Below, piece after piece: positions 37,723 to 45,268 of a DNA stretch of 64,000 bases. The notes beneath the pieces were generated by a model. It made no database searches. It was not told the origin of the DNA and was given only the letters and a program-made list of their open reading frames with translations. Location: the NCBI GenBank assembly GCA_007713455.1, contig VMRT01000002.1:62001-126000 (forward strand), written 5' to 3'. Source of the stretch: Pseudomonas sp. GTDB taxonomy: Bacteria; Pseudomonadota; Gammaproteobacteria; Pseudomonadales; Pseudomonadaceae. The translations under genes and the position numbers were made by a program. Numbering within the stretch: position 1 is the first letter of the stretch; the number at the start of each line of letters is the position of its first letter.

Positions 37723-39153
37723 TCAGCGCAGCATTTCCTCGACCATTCGCTTTTCTTCGATCAGCTGTTTCTGGCGCGCGTCGATCCGTGATGCGATCTG
37801 GAAGTTGCTGGCACGACGCTTGGCGAGGTCGAGTTGCTCGATGCCCTGGTCATAGTCGCCTACCAGGGCGAAGTACTCCGCGCGTGCTTGATGCAGGCCA
37901 ACGATGTTGCCGCTGAGCCCGCGCACTTCGGCGACCTGATACCAGATATCGGGATCCTGGCGGCGCTGCTCCACCAGCTTGTCCAGCTCGCGCTCGGCTT
38001 GCTGTGTCTCGCCCTTCTCCATCAGAAGGTCAATGTGCATCTGGCGCACCGGGTAGTTGCCCGGATATAGCTGCAGCAACCGCTGTAAACGGGTCTGCGC
38101 CTGTTGCAGGCGGTTGGCGGTGATGTCGAGTTCGATCTGTGCGAGGTTGTAGGTGATGTCGTCCGGAGCCTTGGTTAGCAGCGGAGCAAGGCTGCTGTTC
38201 GCTTCGTCGAGTTGCCCAGCTTTGACTTGCGCGAGCGCAAGGCCATAGCGTGCGGCATCCATCTCTGGATTTTCGCTGAGCATCGCGCGGAATCGCTTGG
38301 CCTCGACGCCCGGTGTTCTTTCGAACTTCAATTGCGTTCGAGCACGCATCAGCTGGTAGCGCAGGCTGTCCTGTGCTCCACCCTGTGGATACTGTTCCGC
38401 TCGGTTTGTGGTATCGGCGATGCGTGATTCGCTGACCGGGTGCGTCAGCAGGAATTCCGGTGGCTTCTGATCGTAACGATACTGGCGCATGAGGCGACCG
38501 AACATTGAGGGCATCGCACGCGGGTCGTAACCGGCCCGCTCGAGGTTGACGATGCCGATGCGGTCGGCCTCCTGTTCGTTCTGCCGGGAAAAGCGGCGCT
38601 GGGCCTGGATGGCTGCGGCCTGGGTAGACACGATGGCGGCGATGCCGGCATCACCTGCGCCGGCTGCGGCTGCGACGACGCCGGCCAGCATGGCGGCCAT
38701 CAGAGGCAGTTGCATGCGCTGTTGCGCTTCCAGTCCGCGGGCGAAATGGCGCTGGGAAAGGTGCGCCAGTTCGTGAGCCATCACCGAGGCATATTCGGCT
38801 TCGGTCTGGGCATAAATGAACAGGCCCCCGTTGACACCAATGATCCCGCCTGGAGCTGCGAAGGCATTCAGCTGCGGGCTGTCCAGCAGGACGAATTCAA
38901 GGCGACGATCCTGCAGCTGACTGGTCTCGGCCAGGCGATAGACACTGCTTTCTACATAGTCCTTGAGCTGTGGGTCCGAGAGCTGGCTTACCTGCCCGCG
39001 CAGCAGGCTGAGCCATGCCCGGCCGAGCTGGTGCTCCTGTTCAGGTGAAACGATGGAGGAGCTGGCATCGCCGAGCGAAGGCAGGTCGTTGGCCAATGCT
39101 GGCAGTGCACTCAGGCAGGCGAGCGTGAGCAGGGCGGGGCGCAGCAATTTCAT
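37723..39153 (-). CDS. bepA: BepA-like periplasmic M48 metalloprotease with TPR repeats
   Basis: A 476 aa exported protein with a signal peptide (cut after ALA) and an M48 zinc protease domain. The zinc motif HELAH is at residues 127-131, and the third ligand Glu lies in RQNEQEADRIGI. The C-terminal half is made of TPR-like helices (LALAQVKAGQLDEANSSL, ALVGDYDQGIEQLDLAKRRA). In E. coli, BepA works with the BAM complex to help or degrade stalled LptD and other outer-membrane proteins. This gene fits that role and bamC lies about 4 kb away. It is divergent from the TusA-like gene. Confidence 0.92.
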   Translation of the reverse strand: MKLLRPALLTLACLSALPALANDLPSLGDASSSIVSPEQEHQLGRAWLSLLRGQVSQLSDPQLKDYVESSVYRLAETSQLQDRRLEFVLLDSPQLNAFAAPGGIIGVNGGLFIYAQTEAEYASVMAHELAHLSQRHFARGLEAQQRMQLPLMAAMLAGVVAAAAGAGDAGIAAIVSTQAAAIQAQRRFSRQNEQEADRIGIVNLERAGYDPRAMPSMFGRLMRQYRYDQKPPEFLLTHPVSESRIADTTNRAEQYPQGGAQDSLRYQLMRARTQLKFERTPGVEAKRFRAMLSENPEMDAARYGLALAQVKAGQLDEANSSLAPLLTKAPDDITYNLAQIELDITANRLQQAQTRLQRLLQLYPGNYPVRQMHIDLLMEKGETQQAERELDKLVEQRRQDPDIWYQVAEVRGLSGNIVGLHQARAEYFALVGDYDQGIEQLDLAKRRASNFQIASRIDARQKQLIEEKRMVEEMLR

Positions 39154-39263
39154 CCAGACAGGCTCGTTGAGTTGAGAGCGGCTACTGTAGCCTTGACCTT
39201 GGCCGGCTGGCCAGAGGCCCGCTGTGCTAGGTATGCTGCGAGGCTTTTCTGTGGAGGCGAACC

Positions 39264-39515
39264 ATGACCGAAGCGCGACCGCAATCGCTTGAATGCGATG
39301 CCGAACTGGATGCTGTTGGGCTCGACTGCCCGATGCCTCTGCTCAAGGCCAAGCTGGAGCTGAACCGAATGTCCAGCGGTGCAGTGCTCAAGGTCATTGC
39401 CAGCGATCCGGGTTCGCAAAGGGACTTCCGCAGCTTCGCCAAACTGGCCGGTCATGCATTGCTGCATGAAGAGGTCGAAGGTGGTCTTTATCGCTACTGG
39501 CTGCGCAAGGCCTGA
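39264..39515 (+). CDS. TusA-family sulfur carrier protein
   Basis: An 83 aa protein of the TusA/SirA fold with the active cysteine in GLDCPMPLLKAKLEL (Cys22) and the VIASDPGSQRDFRSFAK block. The family receives persulfide sulfur from cysteine desulfurases. The P. aeruginosa gene at this locus, as I recall, was linked to molybdenum homeostasis and nitrate respiration rather than to tRNA thiolation. The same role is inferred here from position only. It is 21 bases upstream of the permease gene and probably cotranscribed. Confidence 0.9.
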   Translation: MTEARPQSLECDAELDAVGLDCPMPLLKAKLELNRMSSGAVLKVIASDPGSQRDFRSFAKLAGHALLHEEVEGGLYRYWLRKA

Positions 39516-39536
39516 CGATTCGCTTCGAGGAATGAA

Positions 39537-40613
39537 ATGCTCAAGGTATTACGCGGCTGGATGCAGCGTTACTTCTCCCATGAGGAGGCAGTGGTTCTTG
39601 CAGTCTTATTGTTTCTGGCTTTCGCCGCTGTCCTGATTTTTGGCAGGATGCTGGCGCCGGTACTGGCGGGATTGGTGCTGGCGTTCCTGATGCAGGGGTT
39701 GGTGGGCGCGCTGGAACGGCTGCGAGTGCCGCATCTGCTCGCGGTGTGGCTGGTATTTCTGATGTTCATCGGTGTGATGGTGGTCTGCACGCTGTTCATC
39801 GTGCCCTTGCTCTGGCAGCAGGTTCTGACCCTGTTCAACGAGCTGCCGCGCATGCTGGTCGAGTGGCAGTCGTTGCTGCTATTGCTGCCGGAGCGCTACC
39901 CGCAGCTGGTGACCGAGGAGCAGGTGCTGCGCGGCATCGACTTTATTCGAAGCGAGATCGGCCGTTATGGCCAATTGGTGCTGACATCGTCGCTGTCCAG
40001 CCTGCCGCTGCTGATCGGACTGATGATTTATCTGGTCCTGGTGCCGATCCTGGTGTTCTTTTTCCTCAAGGACCGGCAGCAGATCAGCGACTGGATCAAG
40101 AGCTATCTGCCGCGCGAGCGCGGGCTGATCACTCAGGTCTCGCAGGAAATGAACCTGCAGATCGCCAAATACATCCGTGGCAAGGCGATCGAGATCCTGA
40201 TCTGTGCCGTGGTGTCGTATGCAGTTTTCGCCGCGCTGGGGCTTAACTATGCCGCGCTGATGGCGATGCTGGTTGGCGTCTCGGTCGTGGTGCCCTATAT
40301 CGGCGCGACGGTCGTGACCATTCCGATCGCGCTGATCGGAATATTCCAGTGGGGGCTGGGCGATCAGTTCTTCTACCTGATGGTGGCTTACGCGATCATC
40401 CAGACGCTGGATGGCAACGTGCTGGTACCCCTGCTGTTCTCCGAGGCGGTGAATCTGCACCCGGTGGCGATCATCTGCGCGGTACTGCTGTTTGGAGGGT
40501 TGTGGGGCTTCTGGGGCGTGTTCTTTGCCATTCCGTTGGCGACCTTGTTCAAGGCCGTTCTCAATGCGTGGCCAGGCGAGCCTAAGGCGGGTTTGGTCGA
40601 AGCGGCTGAATGA
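39537..40613 (+). CDS. AI-2E family (PerM-like) membrane transporter, second copy
   Basis: A 358 aa membrane protein of the same family as the gene at 8901, with hydrophobic segments through most of its length and the block VVPYIGATVVTIPIALIG. The stretch ILVFFFLKDRQQISDWIKSYLP marks the cytoplasmic loop typical of the family. The two paralogues in the window are clearly diverged. It probably shares a transcript with the TusA-like gene. The substrate is unknown. Confidence 0.87.
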   Translation: MLKVLRGWMQRYFSHEEAVVLAVLLFLAFAAVLIFGRMLAPVLAGLVLAFLMQGLVGALERLRVPHLLAVWLVFLMFIGVMVVCTLFIVPLLWQQVLTLFNELPRMLVEWQSLLLLLPERYPQLVTEEQVLRGIDFIRSEIGRYGQLVLTSSLSSLPLLIGLMIYLVLVPILVFFFLKDRQQISDWIKSYLPRERGLITQVSQEMNLQIAKYIRGKAIEILICAVVSYAVFAALGLNYAALMAMLVGVSVVVPYIGATVVTIPIALIGIFQWGLGDQFFYLMVAYAIIQTLDGNVLVPLLFSEAVNLHPVAIICAVLLFGGLWGFWGVFFAIPLATLFKAVLNAWPGEPKAGLVEAAE

Positions 40614-40622
40614 CGCGGGAAG

Positions 40623-40647
40623 GGCTGGCGCTGTGGCCAGCCTTTTT
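40623..40647 (+). terminator. Terminator after the second AI-2E permease
   Basis: GGCTGGC and GCCAGCC form a 7 bp stem with a six-base loop followed by five T. It partly overlaps the end of the convergent bcp gene. Confidence 0.75.
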
Positions 40648-41120
40648 CATTCGGCGTTCAGTGCTTGCGCGGCTTGAAGGACCGCCTCTACGTGGCCCGG
40701 CACCTTGACCGTACGCCACTCCTTTCGCAACACCCCGTTGCGGTCGATGAGAAAGGTGCTGCGATCCACGCCGAGGTATTCCTTGCCGTAGAGCTTTTTC
40801 AGTTTGATCACGTCGAACAGCTGGCAGAGCTGCTCTTCTTTGTCACTGATCAGCTCGAACGGGAAGCCCTGCTTGGCGCGAAAGTTCTCATGGGTCTTCA
40901 GGCTGTCACGGGAAACGCCGAATACCAGAGTGTTCGCCGCCATAAAAGCCTGGTGGTGATCGCGAAAGCCCTGGCCTTCGGTTGTGCAGCCGGGTGTGTT
41001 GTCCTTCGGGTAGAAGTACAACACGACCTGCTTGCCTGCCAGCGACTCGAGTTCGATCAGCTGACCACTGGTGGCCTGAGCCTGAAAGGGCGGGACGGGG
41101 CGGTCGATTTCAACGGCCAT
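40647..41120 (-). CDS. bcp: Peroxiredoxin of the Bcp/PrxQ type
   Basis: A 157 aa thiol peroxidase that reduces hydroperoxides, with the peroxidatic cysteine Cys45 in PKDNTPGCTTEGQGFRD. The E. coli enzyme has a resolving cysteine five residues later. Here position 50 is Gln. The only other Cys is in EEQLCQLFDVI, so the enzyme either resolves through that residue, through an external thiol, or not at all. It lies 22 bases downstream of gcvR on the same strand and ends within the terminator region of the permease. Confidence 0.93.
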   Translation of the reverse strand: MAVEIDRPVPPFQAQATSGQLIELESLAGKQVVLYFYPKDNTPGCTTEGQGFRDHHQAFMAANTLVFGVSRDSLKTHENFRAKQGFPFELISDKEEQLCQLFDVIKLKKLYGKEYLGVDRSTFLIDRNGVLRKEWRTVKVPGHVEAVLQAAQALNAE

Positions 41121-41142
41121 TGTGGGCTCCTGGTTACTGATC

Positions 41143-41703
41143 TCAAGGGTTCTGCGGACGCCAGGGCTCGATCAGTGCGTCGAGGTTCAGTGCGTCGGCG
41201 AAATCGAGGAACTGGTCGCGCAGCCAGCTGATCTGCGTACCCGCCGGGAGCGTGACGGTCAGTGTGGCGTTGAGCATGGTTCCGCCGGTCTGTGGGGCCT
41301 GGTAGGTGTCGCAGGTCAGGCTCTCCAGTTCGACGCGATGGTCGATGAAGAACTGGCACAGCTCATTGAGGATGTCGGGACGAAAGGCGGCGCTCACATA
41401 AGCGACGTAGGGCAGTGCCTGCGGGCGGTTTTCCAGCGCCTCGCTACGCACCACGTTGGCGGTGAAGGCGTGCTTCTTCGCAAGCCCCGGCAGGGTCGTT
41501 TCCATCCGGGCCAATGCGTCCCAGCTGCCAGTGACTTCCAGAACCAGTGCACTGCATTCGCCGTGGCGGGTCAGCCGCGTGCTGACAACCGCGCAGCGAT
41601 TCTCGTTGGCGGCCCGGCAGAGCACGTTGGTCAGCTCCATCGGGTTGGCGCCGAGCGCGCTGATGACGAGAAATTGTTCGCGGGGTAGAGGGGGGGTGGA
41701 CAT
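41143..41703 (-). CDS. gcvR: Glycine cleavage system regulator GcvR-like ACT protein
   Basis: A 186 aa protein built of two ACT domains, REQFLVISALGANPMELTNV and LPYVAYVSAAFRPDILNELC. GcvR in E. coli binds glycine and controls GcvA. The family also contains diverged members, so a regulatory rather than enzymatic role is likely but the target is not proven. It is upstream of bcp, the order I recall for P. aeruginosa. The ATG at 41701-41703 sits after a weak purine-rich stretch. Confidence 0.88.
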   Translation of the reverse strand: MSTPPLPREQFLVISALGANPMELTNVLCRAANENRCAVVSTRLTRHGECSALVLEVTGSWDALARMETTLPGLAKKHAFTANVVRSEALENRPQALPYVAYVSAAFRPDILNELCQFFIDHRVELESLTCDTYQAPQTGGTMLNATLTVTLPAGTQISWLRDQFLDFADALNLDALIEPWRPQNP

Positions 41704-41929
41704 GCAGCATTCCTGGCGGTGGTGAATCGGTCGGCCAGCCAAGCCGAAAACGGCTAAGGGTAGCGAAAAGCGAGGGCAGAGGGAATGCGCACTGCCAAAT
41801 GGCCCCCGTGGCGAGGGCTCGGCGCCTGGTCCCCATCGGCTTTGTGCAGCGTGCTTCAGGCTACTCGCAAAGCGCTGGGGAGCCTTGTACCATTACGCCT
41901 CTTTTTATTATTCCGGCAGGAGTGGTTGC

Positions 41930-42808
41930 ATGATTGCGGGCAGTATGGTGGCGCTGGTCACGCCCATGGATGCGCAGGGCGGTCTGGACTGGGACAGCCT
42001 GAGCAAACTGGTGGACTTCCACTTGCAGGAAGGCACCAATGCAATCGTTGCTGTCGGGACTACCGGTGAGTCGGCCACGCTTAGCGTCGCCGAGCACATC
42101 GAAGTGATCCGGCGCGTCGTCGACCAGGTCAATGGCCGGATTCCGGTCATCGCCGGTACGGGCGCCAACTCCACCAGCGAAGCCGTCGAGCTGACCGAGA
42201 ACGCCAAGTCCGCAGGCGCCGATGCCTGCCTGCTGGTGACCCCGTACTACAACAAGCCGACCCAGGAAGGCCTCTACCTGCACTTCAAACACATCGCCGA
42301 GGCCGTGGCGATTCCGCAGATTCTCTACAACGTGCCCGGTCGTACCGTTTGCGACATGCTGCCAGATACCGTCGAGCGGTTGTCCAAGATATCCAACATC
42401 ATCGGAATCAAGGAGGCCACGGGCGACCTCAAGCGCGGCCAGGAAGTGCTGGATCGCGTCAGCAAGGATTTCCTCGTGTACTCCGGTGATGACCCCACTG
42501 CCGTCGAGCTGATGCTGATGGGCGGCAAGGGCAATATCTCCGTGACCGCAAACGTGGCGCCACGCGCCATGAGTGATCTCTGCGCCGCTGCGATGGCCGG
42601 TGATGCCACCACTGCTCGGGCAATCAACGAGCGTTTGATGCCGCTGCATCGCGCTCTGTTCCTGGAAGCCAACCCGATCCCAGTCAAGTGGGCACTGCAC
42701 GAGATGGGCCTGATGGGTAATGGCATCCGTCTGCCGCTGACCTGGCTGAGTCAGAGCTTCCAGGAACCGCTACGCCAGGCAATGCGCCAAACCGGCGTAC
42801 TGGCTTAA
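41930..42808 (+). CDS. dapA: 4-hydroxy-tetrahydrodipicolinate synthase
   Basis: Condenses pyruvate and aspartate semialdehyde, the first committed step to lysine and diaminopimelate. The 292 aa TIM barrel contains the [10 protein letters not shown] binding motif, the catalytic Tyr in [15 protein letters not shown] and the Schiff-base Lys in [13 protein letters not shown]. The start is the ATG at 41930, which is preceded by AGGAG and gives the family length. It stands 16 bases before bamC, and the pair is probably cotranscribed. Confidence 0.97.
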   Translation: MIAGSMVALVTPMDAQGGLDWDSLSKLVDFHLQEGTNAIVAVGTTGESATLSVAEHIEVIRRVVDQVNGRIPVIAGTGANSTSEAVELTENAKSAGADACLLVTPYYNKPTQEGLYLHFKHIAEAVAIPQILYNVPGRTVCDMLPDTVERLSKISNIIGIKEATGDLKRGQEVLDRVSKDFLVYSGDDPTAVELMLMGGKGNISVTANVAPRAMSDLCAAAMAGDATTARAINERLMPLHRALFLEANPIPVKWALHEMGLMGNGIRLPLTWLSQSFQEPLRQAMRQTGVLA

Positions 42809-42824
42809 TAACAAAGGAATACGC

Positions 42825-43928
42825 ATGAAGCGACTGGCCGGACTTTCGACCCTTGCCCTGATGATCTCTGCAACCAGTGGCTGCGGCTGGCTGTGGGGCG
42901 ATGATGGATATTTCCGTGACCGCGGTAGTGACTACCTCTCGGCGCGCCAGACCGCACCGATGCAGGTTGCAGTCGACGGCGATACCCGCCCGCTCGACCC
43001 GTTGCTGCCGATTCCGCAGCAGGTTGCTGACAGCACTGGCGTCCCCGGCAAGTACGAAGTGCCGCGCCCTCAGCGTTTGCAAGTGGCGGCAGAGCTCAGT
43101 GATTTCAGCGTGCAGTCATCCGAGGAGTCTCGCTGGCTGGTGGCGCAGTACACACCGTCACAGGTCTGGACCGCCGCGCGGCAGTTCTTCACCGACAACG
43201 GCTTCAGCATTGCTGAAGAGCGCCGCCAGACCGGCGAGTTCACCACGGCCTGGCAAGGCGCCGCGGGGCTGAACGACGCGTTGGTACGCAATCTGGGCAT
43301 TCAGGATGGCGAAACGCGGGTACGTGTTCGCGTCGAGCCGGGTGTACAGCGCAATACCAGCGAGATCTTCGTGGTCAGCGTCAAGCGTCCAGCCGGCAGC
43401 ACCGCCGACGTGGCCTGGCCGGAGACTTCCAACAACAAGGAACTCGATCGGGTACTGCTCGACGAGTTGCAAGCCAGCCTTACCCAGAGCGCCAAGCAAG
43501 GCGGATCGGTATCGTTGCTGGCAGAGCGTGATTTCGATGCGCCGAGTCGGGTGAATCTGACCGAGGACGGTAGCGGCAATCCTCTGTTGCAGCTGGATAG
43601 CGATTTCGATCGCGCCTGGTCCAGTATCGGTCGAGCCCTTCAGGCGGCGGACGTACGCGTTGACGATCTGGACCGCAGCCTCGGCGTGTATTACGTGAAT
43701 CTGAGCGAGCGTGCCGACGACCCGGATGACAAGCCCGGCTTCTTCAGCCGTCTGTTCGGTGGTGCACCGGACAAGGAAGAGATCGAGGCGCGGGCTGAGC
43801 GCTATCAGGTACGTCTGACTCGTGTCGGCAATGGCGTTCAGGTCTCGCTCGACAAGAGCGTCGACACCGTCGCACCGGCCGATGTCGCACGCCGGGTGCT
43901 CAGTCTGCTCAAGGACAACCTGGGCTAA
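42825..43928 (+). CDS. bamC: Outer-membrane assembly lipoprotein BamC (NlpB)
   Basis: A 367 aa lipoprotein with lipobox TSGC (Cys20), an unstructured segment after it that contains DYLSARQTAPMQV, and two helix-grip domains (about residues 95-210 and 235-345). It is a non-essential partner of the BAM complex. The dapA-bamC order is widely conserved in gamma-proteobacteria. It ends before a very strong terminator at 43960. Confidence 0.92.
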   Translation: MKRLAGLSTLALMISATSGCGWLWGDDGYFRDRGSDYLSARQTAPMQVAVDGDTRPLDPLLPIPQQVADSTGVPGKYEVPRPQRLQVAAELSDFSVQSSEESRWLVAQYTPSQVWTAARQFFTDNGFSIAEERRQTGEFTTAWQGAAGLNDALVRNLGIQDGETRVRVRVEPGVQRNTSEIFVVSVKRPAGSTADVAWPETSNNKELDRVLLDELQASLTQSAKQGGSVSLLAERDFDAPSRVNLTEDGSGNPLLQLDSDFDRAWSSIGRALQAADVRVDDLDRSLGVYYVNLSERADDPDDKPGFFSRLFGGAPDKEEIEARAERYQVRLTRVGNGVQVSLDKSVDTVAPADVARRVLSLLKDNLG

Positions 43929-43959
43929 GCGAGAGCTGCCCTTGCAACACGACACGGAT

Positions 43960-43989
43960 AGGCGAAACCCTCGGTTTCGCCTGTTTCGT
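43960..43989 (+). terminator. Terminator after bamC
   Basis: AGGCGAAACC and GGTTTCGCCT, a perfect 10 bp stem with a three-base loop, followed by GTTTCGTTT. It separates dapA-bamC from purC. Confidence 0.85.
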
Positions 43990-44021
43990 TTCTGCCGACC
44001 TGCCAACCGCGGAAGTTTCGT

Positions 44022-44891
44022 ATGACCACTCCCACCGCCCTCAGCCTGAAGAAGATCTATTCGGGCAAGGTTCGTGATCTCTACGAGATCGACGACAAAC
44101 GCATGCTCATGGTCGCCACCGATCGTCTATCGGCGTTCGACGTGATTCTCGCCGAACCGATTCCGGAGAAAGGCAAGATACTCACCGCGATCTCCAACTT
44201 CTGGTTCGACAAGCTCAACGGCCTGGTCCCCAACCACTTCACCGGTGACAAGGTCGAAGACGTTGTGCCGGCAGCCGAGTTGCCGCTGGTAGAAGGCCGT
44301 GCTGTGGTCGCCAGGCGTCTAAAGCCGGTAGCAGTGGAGGCGATTGTGCGTGGCTACATCGTCGGCTCCGGCTGGAAGGAATACCAAAAGAGCGGCACGG
44401 TTTGCGGCATTCAGTTGCCAGCCGGCTTGAAAGAAGCTGCCAAGCTGCCGCAGCCAATCTTCACTCCTTCGACCAAGGCGGCAGTGGGCGATCACGACGA
44501 GAACATTTCGTTCGAGCAGTGCGAGGCTATCATCGGCAAGGAGCTTGCTGCCCAGGTGCGTGACGTGTCCATCGCGCTCTATAGCGCGGCAGTCGAGTAC
44601 GCAGCCACGCGCGGCATCATCATCGCCGACACCAAATTCGAGTTCGGGCTCGACGAAGACGGCACGCTGACCCTGATGGACGAAGTGCTCACACCCGACT
44701 CGAGCCGCTTCTGGCCAGCCGATAGCTACGAGGAAGGCAAGAACCCGCCGAGCTTCGACAAGCAGTTCGTCCGTGACTGGCTCGAATCGACCGGCTGGAA
44801 CAAGCAGCCGCCGGCTCCAGCTGTTCCGGCCGACGTTGCGCAGCGAACTGCCGACAAGTACCGCGAGGCGCTGACCCGTCTGACGGCCTGA
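44022..44891 (+). CDS. purC: Phosphoribosylaminoimidazole-succinocarboxamide synthase, long form
   Basis: Makes SAICAR from CAIR, aspartate and ATP in purine synthesis. The protein is 289 aa with the blocks [40 protein letters not shown] and [20 protein letters not shown]. These belong to the roughly 290-310 aa class seen in beta-proteobacteria and yeast. The purC I remember from P. aeruginosa at the same locus is about 236 aa and has a different N-terminus. It occupies the standard place, after bamC and before tRNA-Ser. Its codon use looks like the neighbours. Replacement in place by a foreign purC is an inference. The function call itself is firm. Confidence 0.95.
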   Translation: MTTPTALSLKKIYSGKVRDLYEIDDKRMLMVATDRLSAFDVILAEPIPEKGKILTAISNFWFDKLNGLVPNHFTGDKVEDVVPAAELPLVEGRAVVARRLKPVAVEAIVRGYIVGSGWKEYQKSGTVCGIQLPAGLKEAAKLPQPIFTPSTKAAVGDHDENISFEQCEAIIGKELAAQVRDVSIALYSAAVEYAATRGIIIADTKFEFGLDEDGTLTLMDEVLTPDSSRFWPADSYEEGKNPPSFDKQFVRDWLESTGWNKQPPAPAVPADVAQRTADKYREALTRLTA

Positions 44892-44976
44892 CGAACTGCA
44901 TGACCAGGCTCGCCCTGCGTCCGCTCATGGTGGGACGCAAGAGACTGAAAACGGTAAAAAATCTATGCAGTTGGGG

Positions 44977-45005
44977 TTCGACAAACCTGCTCCAGCTGCT
45001 ATGAT
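44977..45005 (+). promoter_or_regulatory. tRNA-Ser promoter
   Basis: TTCGAC at 44977-44982 and TATGAT at 45000-45005 are separated by 17 bp and followed by a GCGCGCC discriminator 10 bases before the tRNA. Confidence 0.55.
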
Positions 45006-45015
45006 GCGCGCCGCT

Positions 45016-45105
45016 GGAGAGATGCCGGAGTGGCCGAACGGGACGGATTCGAAATCCGTTGTACCCTCGCGGGTACCTAGGGTTCAAATCCCTATCTCTC
45101 CGCCA
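45016..45105 (+). tRNA. tRNA-Ser (CGA)
   Basis: 90 bases with encoded CCA. Acceptor stem GGAGAGA pairs with TCTCTCC, the anticodon stem ACGGA/TCCGT closes a loop TTCGAAA with anticodon CGA, and the long variable arm (ACCCTCGCGGGT) is the serine class hallmark. It reads UCG codons. A terminator-like hairpin follows. Confidence 0.95.
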
Positions 45106-45119
45106 TTACATATAGCCTA

Positions 45120-45153
45120 AGCCCCTGCACTCGACAGAGTCCGGGGGTTTTTG
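45120..45153 (+). terminator. Terminator after tRNA-Ser
   Basis: An imperfect hairpin, AGCCCC with GGGG around a CACTC/GAGT inner stem, runs into TTTTTGCTTTTT. It starts 15 bases after the tRNA. Confidence 0.65.
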
Positions 45154-45268
45154 CTTTTTGTGCCCTCGGTATGCGACGGCCGGGTCTGTCTGATGATGGC
45201 TACGCTTCAACGGCAGGTACAGTCTGCTGCATGGCCATCACAGTGTTGTGCGAAGCGAGGGGAGGGTG

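Noticed and set aside
45150-45268. Possible LexA box upstream of polB
   Set aside because: CTG and CAG pairs occur, but none with exactly 10 bases between. No SOS box can be claimed.
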